Positions 21,435-33,268 of a DNA stretch of 64,000 nucleotides are shown in pieces. A program made the position numbers and the translations under genes. Numbering within the stretch: position 1 is the stretch's first letter; every line of letters starts with the position of its first letter. This DNA is from Carassius auratus (Eukaryota; Chordata; Actinopteri; Cypriniformes; Cyprinidae), in contig NW_020524488.1 of the NCBI RefSeq assembly GCF_003368295.1, forward strand, positions 1,037,350-1,101,349, given 5' to 3'. The notes beneath the pieces are model-generated. The model worked only from the letters and a program-made list of their open reading frames with translations. It was not told where the DNA came from and searched no databases.

Positions 21435-22842
21435 ACACAGTACACGTAGCATGGAATTTTAAATAATATAATAAATAAAAAGAAAACAGATAGAATAAAA
21501 AAAAATAAAAAATAAAAGAATAGAGCAAGCTAGTTAGAGGTCTTTACACATACACACACATATATATATACAATTGCATAATAAATTAAAAGAAAATACA
21601 ATACAAAAAGATTAGAAAGGTAGTTAGATTTTTTAAAGAATAGAATTAGAATAGTGAGTGTTAAAGTTAGAGGGTCAAATAAAGATAGAAGAGATGGGTT
21701 TTAAGCCAATTCTTGAAGATTGCTAAGGACTCAGCTGCTCGGATTGAGTTGGAGAGTTCATTCCACCAGAAGGGAACATTTAATTTAAAAGTCCGTAAAA
21801 GTGACTTTGTGCTTCTTTGGGATGGCATAATCAAGCGATGTTCACTTGCAGAACGCAAGCTTCTAGAGGGCACATAAGTCTGAAGTAACAAATTTAGGTA
21901 AATGGGTGCAGAGCCAGTGGTAGTTTTGTAGGCAAACATCAATGCCTTGAATTTTATGCGAGCAGCTATTGGAAGCCAGTGCAAATTGATAAACAGAGGT
22001 GTGACGTGTATTATTTCTGGCTCATTAAAAATTAATCTTGCTGCCGCTTTCTGAATTAATTGTAAAGGTTTGATAGAATTGGCTGGAAGACCTGCCAAGA
22101 GAGCATTGCAATAGTCCAGCCTGGACAGAACAAGAGCTTGAACAAGGAGTTGTGCAGCATGTTCCGAAAGAAAGGGCTTGATCTTTTTGATGTTGAATAA
22201 AGCAAATCTGCAGGATCGGACAGTTTTAGCAATGTGGTCTGAGAAAGTCAGTTGATCATCAATCATAACTCCAAGGCTTCTAGCTGTTTTTGAAGGAGTT
22301 ATGGTTGATGTGCCTAACTTGATGGTGAAATTGTGATGGAACGATGGGTTTGCTGGAATCACAAGCAGTTCTGTCTAGGCAAGGTTGAGTTTAAGGTGAT
22401 GGTCCATCATCCATGAAAAAATGTCTGTTAGACAAGCTGAGATGCGAATAGCTACCATCGGATCATCAGGATGGAATGAGAGGTAGAGTTGAGTGTCATC
22501 AGCATAGCAGTGGTATGAAAAGCTATGTTTCTGAATGACAGAACCTAATGATGCCATGTAGACAGAGAAGAGAAGTGGTCCAAGAACTGAGCCCTGAGGC
22601 ACCCCAGTAGTTAGATGTTGAGACTTGGACACCTCACCTCTCCAAGATACTTTGAAGGACCTATCTGATAGGTAAGACTCAAACCATTGAAGTGTGGTTC
22701 CTGAGATGCCATTTGCCAGTAGGGTTGATAGGAGGATCTGGTGATTAACCGTGTCAAAAGCAGCGGACAGATCAAGCAGGATAAGTACTGAAGATTTGGA
22801 TTCTGCTCTTGCCAGTCTTAGAGCTTCAACAACTGAGAGCAT
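21435..22842 (-). mobile_element. Body of the interrupted L2-like LINE
   Basis: 5'-truncated L2-like LINE, read on the minus strand. It covers the second half of the reverse transcriptase, the C-terminal region and about 230 bp of 3' UTR. The 3' terminus is 13 kb away at 8245-8376, beyond the large inverted-repeat element. The upstream sequence (22843 onward) shows no LINE similarity, so truncation is at about 22842. Confidence 0.9.
21667..22842 (-). pseudogene. L2-like LINE reverse transcriptase, C-terminal half, one in-frame stop
   Basis: The frame runs through LILLDLSAAFDTVNH, TTGVPQGSVLGPLLFSVYM and the catalytic box SYHCYADDTQLYLSF (YADD at about 22496-22507). It continues through LNL...TELLVIPAN, VQALVLSRLDYCNALLAGLP and FWWNELSNSIRAAESLAIF, and stops at 21667. 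This is the order of an L2/CR1-group ORF2 from RT motif 4 to the C-terminus. The only lesion seen is an in-frame TAG at about 22374-22376, where the sister copy at 25 kb has a lysine codon. The endonuclease and the N-terminal RT are missing by 5' truncation. The enzyme would copy LINE RNA into DNA at the target site. This copy cannot. Confidence 0.88.
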
Positions 22843-23254
22843 TAATTTGATAATTTGACAGCCCCAAAAATAAACAGTCTTTTTCCACTCAAAATCTTCT
22901 ATCAATCCCTTATAGCCCCCTGGGGATCCCCGGAGCCTAGTTTGGAAACCTCTGCTCTAAGCATTCAGCGTTGGACTTACTGTTCATTCCTTTTTCTCAC
23001 CCAGTCCTTCACAGTGGAACTAATGTTTCATTGAAACTACATAATTGCTTTACATTATAGCCATGAAAGTAGTGTGAGATGTGAGCTCGGTTGGTTGCCA
23101 TAGTGTTCTTTTCACAGCCAGATGTTTTCCAACAGCATCCTGGAACATGGCTTGAGAGGTTGATTAAGGTGATTAATAGGTGTGAAAAAAAAGATAATAC
23201 TAAGCAGTAAATAACTGCAATAAATCATTTACTACTAACTTTCTGTTGTTATTA
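22843..23254. other. No gene; small repeat-like piece
   Basis: The stretch 22905-22970 ('...ccctggggatccccggagcctagtttggaaacc...') resembles a common teleost interspersed repeat fragment. Nothing else is recognised. Confidence 0.4.
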
Positions 23255-23470
23255 TTAAAGGGTTAGTTCACCCAAAAATGAAAATTATGTAATTAAAGGG
23301 TTAGTTCACCCAAATATTAAAATTATGTTATTAATAACTCACCCTTGTTGTTCCAAACCCGTAAGACCTCTGTTCATTCTCGGAACACAGTTTAAGATAT
23401 TTTAGATTAAGTCCGTGAGCAGTGTCAAACGTCAGCAGTGTCAAACGTCAGCAGTGTCACTGCAGTGTTA
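23255..23470 (+). repeat. MITE fragment with a duplicated terminus
   Basis: The terminus 'ttaaagggttagttcaccca' occurs twice, 38 bp apart (23254 and 23292). It is followed by 'actcacccttgttgttccaa' and 'acccgtaagacctctgttca', the word order of an abundant cyprinid MITE. A 16-bp unit 'agcagtgtcaaacgtc' then repeats about 2.5 times at 23417-23460. Confidence 0.6.
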
Positions 23471-23660
23471 AAGTCATATTTTTGTTATTACGACTTATTA
23501 TGGCACTGGGTGTATTATAGGGCCCTATATCTCAAAAGCTTGAGGCCTGGCTGCAATAGAGATATTTGGCCATGTGAGATCATTCTGTGGCAGTTAGTTC
23601 ATTTCATAATTTTCATTTTCCCTTTTTCTGTAGAGCTACACACTCACACAAACACAAATA

Positions 23661-25057
23661 TATAGTCATGGCCAAAAGTTTTGGCAGTGACATAAATTTT
23701 GTGTTCTGCAAAGTTTGCTTCTACAGCATTCGTAGATTTTTTTTCACGTTTCTATGGTATACTGAAAAAACAATGATAAGCATATCATATGTTTTAAAGG
23801 CTTTTATTATAAAAAAAAATACAATGAATCAATAATTACAGTGTTGACCCTTGTTCTTCAGAACCTCTGCAAGTCGCTCTGGCATGCTAGATATTAGCTT
23901 TTGGGCCAAATCCTGACTGATGGCAATCCATTCCTGCCTTATTAGTTCTTGGAGTTGATCATAATTTGTAGGCTTCTGCTTGTCTACTCACCTTTTGAGG
24001 ACTGACCACAGGTTCTCTATGGGATTGAGATCTGGGGAGTTGCCTAGCCGTGGATCCAAAATTTCAGGGTAATAATCTTTGAGACACTTCTTTATCACTC
24101 TTGCTTTGTGACATGGTGCTCCATCATGCTGGAAAATGCACGGATCATCACACATTGCTCATGGATAATTGGAAGAAGTCGCTCCTGCAGGACATTTTGA
24201 TACCATTCTTTATTCATGGCAGTATATTTGGGCAGAATTATGAGAGAGCTCACTCCCTTGGTTGAAAAGATGTGCGTCTCAGGATGCTTCACTGTTGGCA
24301 CAACACAGGACTCATGGTACCATTCACCTTTTCTTCAATCAGTTTTCCAGATGTCCCAAACAGTCGTAAGGGAGCTTCATCAGAGAAAACAACTTTGCAC
24401 AAGTCTTCTGCTGTCCAGTCTGTCCTTGACATTTTTTTCTTGGAGAGAAGTGGTTTCTTTGCTGCCCTTCTTGATACCGGGCTGTTGTCCAAAAGTCTTG
24501 GTCTAACTGGGTGTGCAGATGCTCTCACACCACTCTGCTGCCATTCCTGAGCAAGCTCTGCACTGGTGGTGACTCGATTCTTTAGCTGACTCCTCAGGTG
24601 TCTTTGGTCCTTACGTTTGCTGGACACTCTTGGATGTCCTGAATACTTCTTGACTACAGTCAAACCTCTCTGCTTGAAGTTCATGATGATCCGGCAAATG
24701 GTTCTTTCAGGTACAGTATCCTTTGTAGTAATTTCCCGCATGTGAGGCCATTTTGATTTAAGGCAATGATGGCTGCAGGTGTTTTTTTGTTTTTGTTTTT
24801 GGAGGTAACTATTGCTAACAAGAACAAAATGATTGGAAGCACTTCTTCCCTCCAGTTTTAGCAAACGGACCGCTCTTACAGTCTATTTAGTTGGTCATTT
24901 TATTTCAGGATTAAAAAAAACAGTGATACTTTTGTGAAGTTATGTGAAGTTAATTATTTTTAAGTTAATTATTTTGGCCAATGAAGCTTTTTACAAATTA
25001 TTTAAAATGCATCTGATCACTCTACACAATAAACTGAATCACAAAATTGATGTCACT
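23661..25057 (-). mobile_element. Decayed Tc1-like transposon
   Basis: The left terminus reads 'gtcatggccaaaagttttgg' followed by 'cagtgacataaattttgtg' next to a TA. The right side keeps only the inner part of the inverted repeat ('cacaaaattgatgtcac' at 25041-25055) and then diverges, so the outer right end is lost. The transposase relic runs on the minus strand. Length of about 1.4 kb is normal for Tc1-like elements. Confidence 0.85.
23829..24864 (-). pseudogene. Tc1-like transposase, frameshifted
   Basis: Minus-strand pieces in order: HTH-region remnant (24864-24600; 'PERTICRIIMNFKQRGL', 'KYSGHPRVSSKRKDQRHLR'), 'LLDNSPVSRRAAKKPLLSKK', then 'DWTAEDLCKVVFSDEAPLRL' with the first catalytic Asp. 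Next come 'PTVKHPETHIF...AMNKEWYQNVLQERLLP' (24301-24180) and 'GNSPDLNPIENLWSVLKR' near 24010-24060 with the terminal Glu. It ends 'MPERLAEVLKNKGQHCNY' with a stop at 23829-23831. This is a DD34E cut-and-paste transposase. At least two frameshifts break it, one on each side of 24300, and a TGA follows 'SVLKR'. The block around the second Asp survives only in a shifted frame, so it is inactive. Confidence 0.85.
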
Positions 25058-25089
25058 ATATAAATCAATTGTAACCTGTAATGAGACTA

Positions 25090-25909
25090 CTTCTCATTCC
25101 AGCCAGATGACCCGACGGTAGCTGCTCGTGCTGTATTTCAGCCTGTCTGAGTGACATTTCTAGCTGGATGAATGACCATCACCTTCAGCTTAACCTTACA
25201 AAGACTGAACTACTGGTGATTCCAGCTAACCCATTGATTCATCACAACTTCTCTATACAGCTGGGCTCGTCAACCATAGCTCCTTCAAGGACAGCCAGAA
25301 ACCTAGGAGTTGTGATGGATCATCAGTTAAGCTTCACTGACCACATTGCTACAACGACCCGGTCCTGCAGGTTTGCCTTATACAACATTAGGAAGATTAG
25401 ACCCTTCCTGTCAGAGCAAGCAACCCAACTTCTTGTCCAAGCTCTTGTTCTCTCCAGACTGGACTATTGTAACGCTCTCCTGGCGGGCCTTCCTGCATGT
25501 ACTGTCAAGCCTCTGCAACAGATCCAGAATGCAGCAGCGAGGGTTGTCTTCAATGAGCCAAAAAAAGCTCATGTTACTCCTCTCCTCATCAGGTTACACT
25601 GGCTACCAGTAGCTCGCATCAAATTCAAGGTACTGATGCTGGCCTACAAGACGACCACTGGCACGGCAACAACTTACCTAAAGTCACTGGTTAAATCCTA
25701 TGTGCCCTCCAGAAGTTTGCACTCTGCAAGTGAACGACGCCTTGTGGTGCCATCCCAAAGAAGTTCAAAAATCACTCTCACGGACCTTTTCCTGGACTGT
25801 GCCCAGCTGGTGGAATGACCTCCCAATCTCAATTCGTACAGCTGAGTCTTTACTCATTTTCAAGAAACATCTAAAGACTCATCTTTTTCGCCTGCACATA
25901 ACCAACTAA
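25090..25909 (+). pseudogene. L2-like LINE protein, C-terminal part, frameshifted
   Basis: The frame from 25168 reads 'MNDHHLQLNLTKTELLVIPA', then 'LVQALVLSRLDYCNALLAGL', 'HVTPLLIRLHWLPVARIKFK' and 'YVPSRSLHSASERRLVVPSQ'. It shifts near 25780 to 'WTVPSWWNDLPISIRTAESL...', ending at 25909. An upstream remnant (25090-25165) with the 'PDDP' and 'ISACLSDI' words is shifted by another indel. The WLPVAR region lacks one alanine compared with the other copy. The YADD box is not included because truncation is just downstream of it. It cannot encode an active RT. Confidence 0.85.
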
Positions 25910-25943
25910 CACCAGCACTTTTCCTTTTCTTGTCTTTTTCATT

Positions 25944-26061
<118 letters not shown>

Positions 26062-26190
26062 GGCTATGCGTTCTATACTATGTTGTTCTCTTGTTGACCT
26101 GACTGCTTCTATTGTTCTCATTTGTAAGTCGCTTTGGATAAAAGCGTCTGCTAAATGATTAAATGTAAATGTAAATGTAAATGTAACCTG

Positions 26191-27365
26191 AGACCCCAAA
26201 ATTTATGTCATTATATCAGATCAGTAAGCTTCTGTTATCAACGCATTGACAGTTATTTTCCTCTGTCATTTAGATACTTTATATCAGTCTTGTTAATTGT
26301 AACACTGTTAATCTCAGTTTGCACAAGAAGTCATACTGTCACCTTGGCAACAGAACTACTGTATATGTTTCCATGGTGTTCCACATTAGACTTCTCACTC
26401 ATATACTACTATAAAGGGTTCAATCAAGGTAGCCTGAGACTGTTTTTGTACTTTCAGCATCTGCAGTTTGTTTGGATCGCATTTTAGAGGTCTTACATTA
26501 CAATTTATCTCTAATTGACCCTATATGTTTAATGGGGGTTCATTTAGAGTATGTACTCAAATATGTTATCTAAATTGTGTGTTTGTACATGGAAACTAAT
26601 GGGTCTGAGAGGAACAGTTCATGTCTATATTATTGTGGGAGTGTATTGGTGCTGTCCTGTGTGATTGTATGAGGGTGTGGGGTTCCCTTATCTGGGAATT
26701 TTTATTTTTAGATGCCAGGGCATGGTCTGAAAGTCAAAGGTCTGGTTACAGCATCTGGGGATCTGGGCATATTATAGCTTTAAACTTCCTGAAATCTGAG
26801 TGACTTCCCCTACATACTACAAAGAAAACAGGAAACGATTACACACAAATGATTTGCTGTATTCTTAGATGTGGGAGCTCAGATGGGAGCTGACGAAGTA
26901 TGTCATGACTCTATTTTAAAATACTTTCTCTTGTCCCAGCTTAATATGCTGTGACTGTACGAATTATAAAAAGGCATCTGTAAAGTTGGAAAAAAAAGTG
27001 TAAACATTGTGTGTTGCTATCATAACATTGCTTTTTATTTAAGAATTCTAACCAGTCTGGCACAGCAACAGTGACTCAACTGAGAGTGTGAGTTGGAGGC
27101 ATGGCTTTCTGTTATTGCAGCCAGTGAAAGACAGGAGGTTTGAAGAAACATGTTTGAAAACATTGTTTTTTAAAGTTAATAGTGGTGTTACAACTACAAA
27201 AATAATTTTGTGTGAATTTAGAAATTATCAAGAGCAGAGCATTTCCCATGTCTTATAATGACAAAATTATAAAATGATAAATATGAATGGCATTTTAGTA
27301 TTTACTTGATAGGTTCATGATGATTGTTTAGACAATTAGCTATTTTTGAAGGTATAGTTTTGATG
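26191..27365. other. No gene seen
   Basis: Short open frames only, with no family resemblance and no clear repeats. Confidence 0.5.
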
Positions 27366-27505
27366 TATTCCTGTAGCTTAAGTGATGACGCATTGCATTA
27401 GCAAGTGCAAGGTTGGAGGTTCGAATCCCAGGGAACACATGATAGGAAAATTGTTAGACTGAATGCAATGTAAGTCGCTTTGGATAAAAGCATCTACTAA
27501 TTTAA
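27366..27505 (+). mobile_element. tRNA-derived SINE with L2-type tail
   Basis: The 5' part is tRNA-like: a degraded A box 'gtagcttaagtgatga' and a perfect B box GGTTCGAATCC at 27418-27428. The 3' part 'atgtaagtcgctttggataa' plus 'aagcatctactaa' matches the 3' end of the L2-like LINEs here, which would let L2 machinery mobilise it. A sister copy is at 62813-62960. It resembles the cyprinid HAmo-type SINEs as I recall them. The family name is not verified. Confidence 0.8.
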
Positions 27506-30500
27506 TGTTTTGTCTTAATTAAAATTCTACTTGGATAAGGGTTTCATCCTGTAATTTTTTCCCTTTCTTTTGCCTTGTATCTCTTTCACAGTGTGGATAC
27601 ATTGGTATAATTTTAGGCCCATTGCTGTATGGTGCATGAACTCTTGAGCTGGCCATCCAACTGACAGTACAAAGAAAATAGGAAATGCTTGTCTTCCAAG
27701 ACGTCAGAACGAACATTCACAGGCCTTCAATTACTGTAAGAAAACCAACTCCAGATTTCGAACTCAGATGTTTATTTTTTTCCCCAGTCACTATTTCTTT
27801 CACTTCAAGTCGTTTTAGAGAGCATTGCCAGAGTTCGGATGTGCTGGGCACTGATAGATTGTTTGTACCCAAGCAACACTTCAGGACGTCTGTGGTGGTA
27901 CTCTACCATAAAGCCCATAACAATTAAAACTTCCAGAGAGAATCTGGTCTAAAAAAAAAGTGCAGGAAATGAAAGCTTCTTGCCCAGTCATGGCTGGCGG
28001 GACGAGTCCCTCTGAGACTTTGAGGTAAAAATACAGGTATCTACTGACATTTGAAACCGGACAATAACATACTCTGACATTTACTCTAATAAAGCAGGCA
28101 CCTGTACAGGAACATTTAGATTATGTTTTCTCATGAGGATGCACTCATTTGATATTTATTAATCTTAAGATGGCAAATGCACACTGAGCAAATGATAACT
28201 ATAACTTCATTTTCATCTGACATTAACATGCTTGTGACCAGGTCACAATTCAGAGAACACTTACTTGACCACATTAAATGTCAGGTGCATGTACATCCAC
28301 ATACATCCTGAGCTTTGAAACCACATTTAGAGATGGTCAGGGACAGATTCTGACTGCATTTAAAGTCGCAAATGCTAATGTTATAGTCACACATTTCTAC
28401 ATAAGTAGGTCTAATCACTTTGAAAGATTGAGTTGCAGATATTCTGTCACGCTTTACTTTTGTATCTCAGTAAAATGTAGTGTTGTTACTCTGATATCAC
28501 AAGTTTCTGTTTCTGAATTTTCTTTTAGTCAAACCAAGCTCTGTGTTGAATAGCTAGCTTTAATGTGGGAATCTAAAGTAGGATAAACACAACAGACCCT
28601 ATGCAGTACCTTATTTTTACCTGTCAAAATGATGGGGAACATTTCAAATTGTCCTCCAGTGTTTTTCAAATTCACAATAGTTATGGAAAAAGTCTCTGAT
28701 GTAATATATAAGTGCTGTTTTCCTTTTTCAGTAACACATTCAAACACATTTTAATGCCAAGTATACAAGGGGGATATTAGTAATAGTCACAAGTACTTTG
28801 TAAATAAATGCCAGATAAGAGGGACTATGTGATTTTCTGTTTATTTCATTTATTCATTTTTTTCCTAAAAAATGAAGTAGTTTTTTGTTTATCCGATTTC
28901 ATTGTTGGCACAGAGGCTGTCTTTTTGTGCCATATGGTACAGTAGCCAAGGTTAAACTGTCATTGTGACCTCTGTCAGTCCCATAAGTGATCTATGCGCT
29001 TTCCCATGTGTAACTGAAGATCGATTGCTAAGGGCTTCTTCTGACTCTTATAGCACTGTTACACATTGCATCAAAGGGTACAACCTCAACATGCAATAGA
29101 ATCCATCTGTCAACATGTAAAACGAGAGAATTTCCAGGAACAAAGACTTTATTTTTAAGGTCCGGGCAAAGCTATCGTTCAGTTTTCCTTTTATGTTCCT
29201 AATTGCCTTGAAAGTGCAGACCTCCATTTTTTGCTTTTTAGCAAGAAGGTAATTTTTTTGGATTAAAGGTGCATTTTTCAGTTTTTCCAACACTATTTTG
29301 GCGTGAAAGCATCAGCTCTTGTTATGAGGTACATAAAAACCAGTTCTCAGTATTGCACTATTTCTGGGTGCCATTATGTGGTGAGAGACAGAAAACAAAT
29401 ACAAAAAATCATGTGCCTAACTCTATTAAACTTTAAAATGCAGTTACAAGCTACGGTAACTTGGCTTTTGATTGTGAGCACAGCCATATCCTTTTAAGGT
29501 GTTAAAAAGAAAGCACAAAGTGGAAATATATCCTGTGGACCTTGATTGATCTGCGGTGAACTTTTTTGAATACAAAGTAAACGTCACACTTTTATGTGAT
29601 TACATTAGAGAAACTGTTTGAACCCATGAGATGAACTCTGCGCATGGCATGTCACGTTCACATATGTATCAGCATGAAAATGCATCAGCATTTATCCAAC
29701 AATTTGGTATGTGTTCGGAGTTGTGTTACCTTCTGTGCTGCCCAATTCTCATTTTAATCTTTGGCCCAGAGGCAATGTGTAAAATCCTTTCGTATGAGAC
29801 AGTTCGTTTCATATGACTGATTAGCTCTGCTGCCTCTCTCTTTATTCATTATGTTAATACAACAACATGAGACACCTCCAGTTCCACTTGCTCTTTTAAT
29901 ATAAACTCCCTTGGGATTCAGATGGCTCTGTCATGCCTTTTTAAAGTGTTAATTACCAGAGGAGACTCTCGCTGTCTCTTCCTTTGTTCTAGTTAAGCCT
30001 GAAAACCCTATAATATGACATGGAGAAGTAGACACTTAAGCTGGCGAGCAGGTAAAATACTCAGATAAAGCAGGCAGCCATCCAAAATGGAAATAATTAT
30101 AATAAAAAAATAAGCTGTCTGTGTTCTTCTTATTCAAATGTTCTGAATTTTCTAGGATTTATAAGGTGGCTCTAGCTGATTAGACACAGAGGTGCAGATA
30201 ATTTATGTTTTCTATTATACAATACCTGTTCCTTACAATTGACCACCCACCCATTTGTCGTCCTTTCCATCATACATTTGGTCTTGCTTTTTGGCCACAA
30301 GTGTGCGAGAAATGTATTTTTTAATAGTGAATTAAAAGTGAGTCCTGGCAGGAGTTTCTCACATAGAGAACCAGCACGAACTGGCTTGAATATGTCTTTC
30401 TCGTCTCTGGGCCCAGCTGGGACCTACCTCTGCTCGATCCAGATTTAATGAGGCAGAGAACATTATCTATCGCTGTCCTTTATTCTAAACTGAAAAGCAA

Positions 30501-30521
30501 AAGGCTTTGATTTGTGCACAG

Positions 30522-30556
<35 letters not shown>

Positions 30557-31090
30557 TTTCCCTAGATGTATTTCATTTCTTAGTATTACCATTGATGATA
30601 AAAGTGTCTGTACAAGTGGTGCTTCTCATTATACTGAGATGGAAATTTAGTATTGCTAAATAGCTTGCTGCCAGTTTTGGTTAGTGATTCTCTCATCCTC
30701 AGCCGAACAGAACACATGCTGACTGATAATGACACAGTTTAAAGCTGCTCTTCATATTTCAGAGCTAGTGTATTATGTATCCTACAATGAAAGTTAGTAA
30801 CTTCTTAAACATAAATGAATGTCAAAAACTAACAGGTTCCATTTTCTCGTGACGCATCATTTGCATTATTTGAGTTGTAAATGGTAAAAGTAATGTAAAC
30901 AGTGCTTGTGCATTTTACAATACATTTATATATATATTTTTTTTTTAAGTTATTTTTGTTCTCCAAATTTTTTGAAGAAAAACTGCAAATGCTGTTCATA
31001 AACTGATCTACGGATGCTTTTCAGATATTTAAATATAACAATAAAATCAGTTTTGACCTATAAACTCATCCACACTAGAAGCCCTGCAGA
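27506..31090. other. Long AT-rich stretch without recognisable genes
   Basis: Open frames are at most 91 codons, none with family resemblance or good splice context. A 28-base T run lies at 30526-30553. The block 29930-30060 has even base composition and homeodomain-like 'gttaattaccag' words and could be a conserved non-coding element. Confidence 0.5.
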
Positions 31091-31150
31091 TTTCTGTAGT
31101 GGTTATCATGTCTGCTTTACACGCAGAAGGTCCTGGGTTCGAGCTGGGAT
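31091..31150 (+). pseudogene. tRNA-Val(UAC)-like pseudogene
   Basis: The stretch 'gtagtggttatcatg' (D arm), 'tctgctttacacgcaga' (intact anticodon stem, anticodon TAC) and 'aggtcctgggttcgagc' (T loop start) follows vertebrate tRNA-Val(UAC) closely. The 5' acceptor strand is shortened, the T stem no longer pairs ('ctggg' against 'tggga') and the 3' acceptor strand is gone. It cannot be a functional tRNA. It may be a tRNA retro-pseudogene or the head of a decayed SINE. Confidence 0.75.
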
Positions 31151-31329
31151 GTTTTAAAAAGTCAGCTACAAGCCAAAGTCAGAGGAAAAATGGGACCCTT
31201 GGGAAAGATGGTGGTTAATGCTCAGTATTCATCAAATAGCTGAAGTCATCTGGTCACACTTCATTTTAGTGATTTTGTCAGCACACAAACACATCAATCA
31301 TTCGAACAGTCGCTTATGGAAATTGAGTA

Positions 31330-31437
31330 CTGTTGTTGTTCTCTTGTTGATCTGATTGCTTTTATTGTTCTCATTTGTAAGTCTCTTTGGATAAAAGCGT
31401 CTGCTAAATGATTACATTTAAATGTAATGTAAATGTT
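31330..31437 (+). mobile_element. L2-like LINE 3' terminus fragment
   Basis: 'gttctcttgttgatctgatt' and 'taagtctctttggataaaag' followed by 'cgtctgctaaatgatt' match the last 100 bp of the L2 copy at 26080-26180. Only the 3' terminus was retained. Confidence 0.85.
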
Positions 31438-31630
31438 GTAAGTTGGTTAAAAATAGCCTGGCTGAATTTTTGCCACTTTAAAGAATAGGGCTTGATTACA
31501 TTATGATCGTGTCCATATCACTTTACCAAATTATTTAAGTTATTTCAAAGGTCCTTATTGCCTACAACAACAAAAGAACCAAACCTGACAACGACACTGA
31601 AAGAACAAATAAACTTATTAAACAATATAG

Positions 31631-31674
<44 letters not shown>

Positions 31675-32696
31675 CACAAAATTGCATCTAATTATGTATG
31701 GAAAGCACATACTCTTTTTATACAACTCTATTTACAAACTCACAAACATAGCTACATTACGGATGCAAACTCACACACAGAAAAATATACATGCATAGAA
31801 ACGTGTTGTCAGCTGTGCTCTGACAATTTCATCAGTAAATCAATCATTTCTTATTGGCGAGGTAAAAACGGCTCTCTTCTTGAAGCAGATGAACTTACAC
31901 TTATGTTATTAGACACTGCTGCAATCCACTGTTGAGAGATGCACAGACTCAGACTCTGTTATCAATTGCTCAACCCTCTGTTATTATCTCTAAAATGACC
32001 TTTTGTAATTTGCAATGGAGCCATCAGATGAGATGCATAATAAATGAGTACTACACTCAAAGTGTTTCAAGGACAAAAACCTGGCAAATGTTTGAATAAT
32101 GTGTAAAAAGGAATAAATGACTCTGGTCCGTTGAGTCACCACTTGGAAAATAATGCACACCCGATGAGTTGATGCGGCCAGGATGGGAAGTGAAGTCACC
32201 AATGTTCCTTGTCCCATTGTGTTAAGAAGCTTTGGGAAAACCCCTGTTTACTCTGATACTGAAGCCTGATTTGATTAGGTTTGTGTAGCTGCAAGAACCA
32301 ATGGTGCTTCAATCCGCCAAAACGGGTGGAGCCGACTGCTTTATAATCTGGCTCTGAGCATGAATCTCGTTCTTCTCTGGTCGCAGATTGCCTTTTTCAG
32401 TGAAGGCAGCCCTGCTCTCCCTGTTCTCCCCTCTCAGATAGCTCAGAGAAAGAAACAGTTAAGTCATAGGGCTGAGCAACTGGGCTTGTGGGATTGAGTG
32501 ATTTAAGATCTGATAAAGAAAACAGCCTAACAAATAGTTATTTTATTTTATTTTTTGGTATTTTTTAGTATTACTAGTTTTACAATATTATTGTTAAATG
32601 TTCCTCTTATTCAGTTTTTAGTTAGTCTATTTGTTGTTGCATGTTTTATACTCACATTTTTCATCAATCTGTTAATTTTCATCAATATTCTGTAAT
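31438..32696. other. No gene seen; poly(A) tract
   Basis: A-run of about 35 bases at 31634-31669. Otherwise no recognisable feature. Confidence 0.5.
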
Positions 32697-33030
32697 ACAG
32701 TCGTGGTCAAAAATATTGTCCCCCTTGGTAAATATGATCTATGCTAAGCTATGAAAATGCATCTTCATTGTTAATCCTTTTGATTTTTTTTTTAATTAAA
32801 AAAATTCACAAAAATGTAGAATTTAAAATATCTCTGAAGTATATTCCCATTAATATTCACAATTTTGAGCACTCCAGTGTGATTATAAACATGAGATTAT
32901 CCAGCCATGGCTACCTGTCTCACAGAAATATAAAGTGGAGGGAGAAACAAAGCCCAAATTCCCTTAATCATCCATCACAATGAGAAAAACCAAATAATAT
33001 ATTTCTGATGTGCAGCAAAAGACCAGACCA
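32697..33030 (+). mobile_element. 5' end of a Tc1-like transposon
   Basis: It begins 'acagtcgtggtcaaaaatat', a Tc1-type terminus, and continues 'ttggtaaatatgatc...' and 'attcacaaaaatgtagaat'. A start context at 32980 encodes MRKTK, a stop, then ISDVQQK, as in fish Tc1-like transposases that begin MRKTKEYS.DVRQK. After about 33030 the similarity ends. Only the left terminus and the first codons remain. Judged by recall. Confidence 0.65.
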
Positions 33031-33268
33031 GACCAGAGCCAATTAATGCCTTGTGCTTTGAAAAATAAAAATAAATACATATTTTCAAATTTTATTTGTC
33101 CTATCTTGTACTTTTTGTGGATAAAATGAGTAAGTTTAGAATTCATTATTTTTAATTACTATATTGAAAAAGCTTATTTTGGTGGACTTCAAAGTATCGC
33201 GGTAAGTTACGTGAGTGGACTCTCTTTTCGTTCTGTTCCCGCTTTAGTCTACATGCTAAATAAACAAA
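33031..33268. other. No gene seen; leads into hAT fragment
   Basis: The last part (33190-33268), with 'gtaagttacgtgagtggact' and 'gttcccgctttagtctac', may be the untranslated leader of the hAT-like fragment that follows. Confidence 0.35.

Noticed and set aside
24216..24550. Two plus-strand frames of 92-96 codons
   Set aside because: Antisense shadows of the Tc1 transposase relic on the minus strand.
31091..31150. Functional tRNA-Val gene
   Set aside because: The acceptor stem and T stem do not pair.
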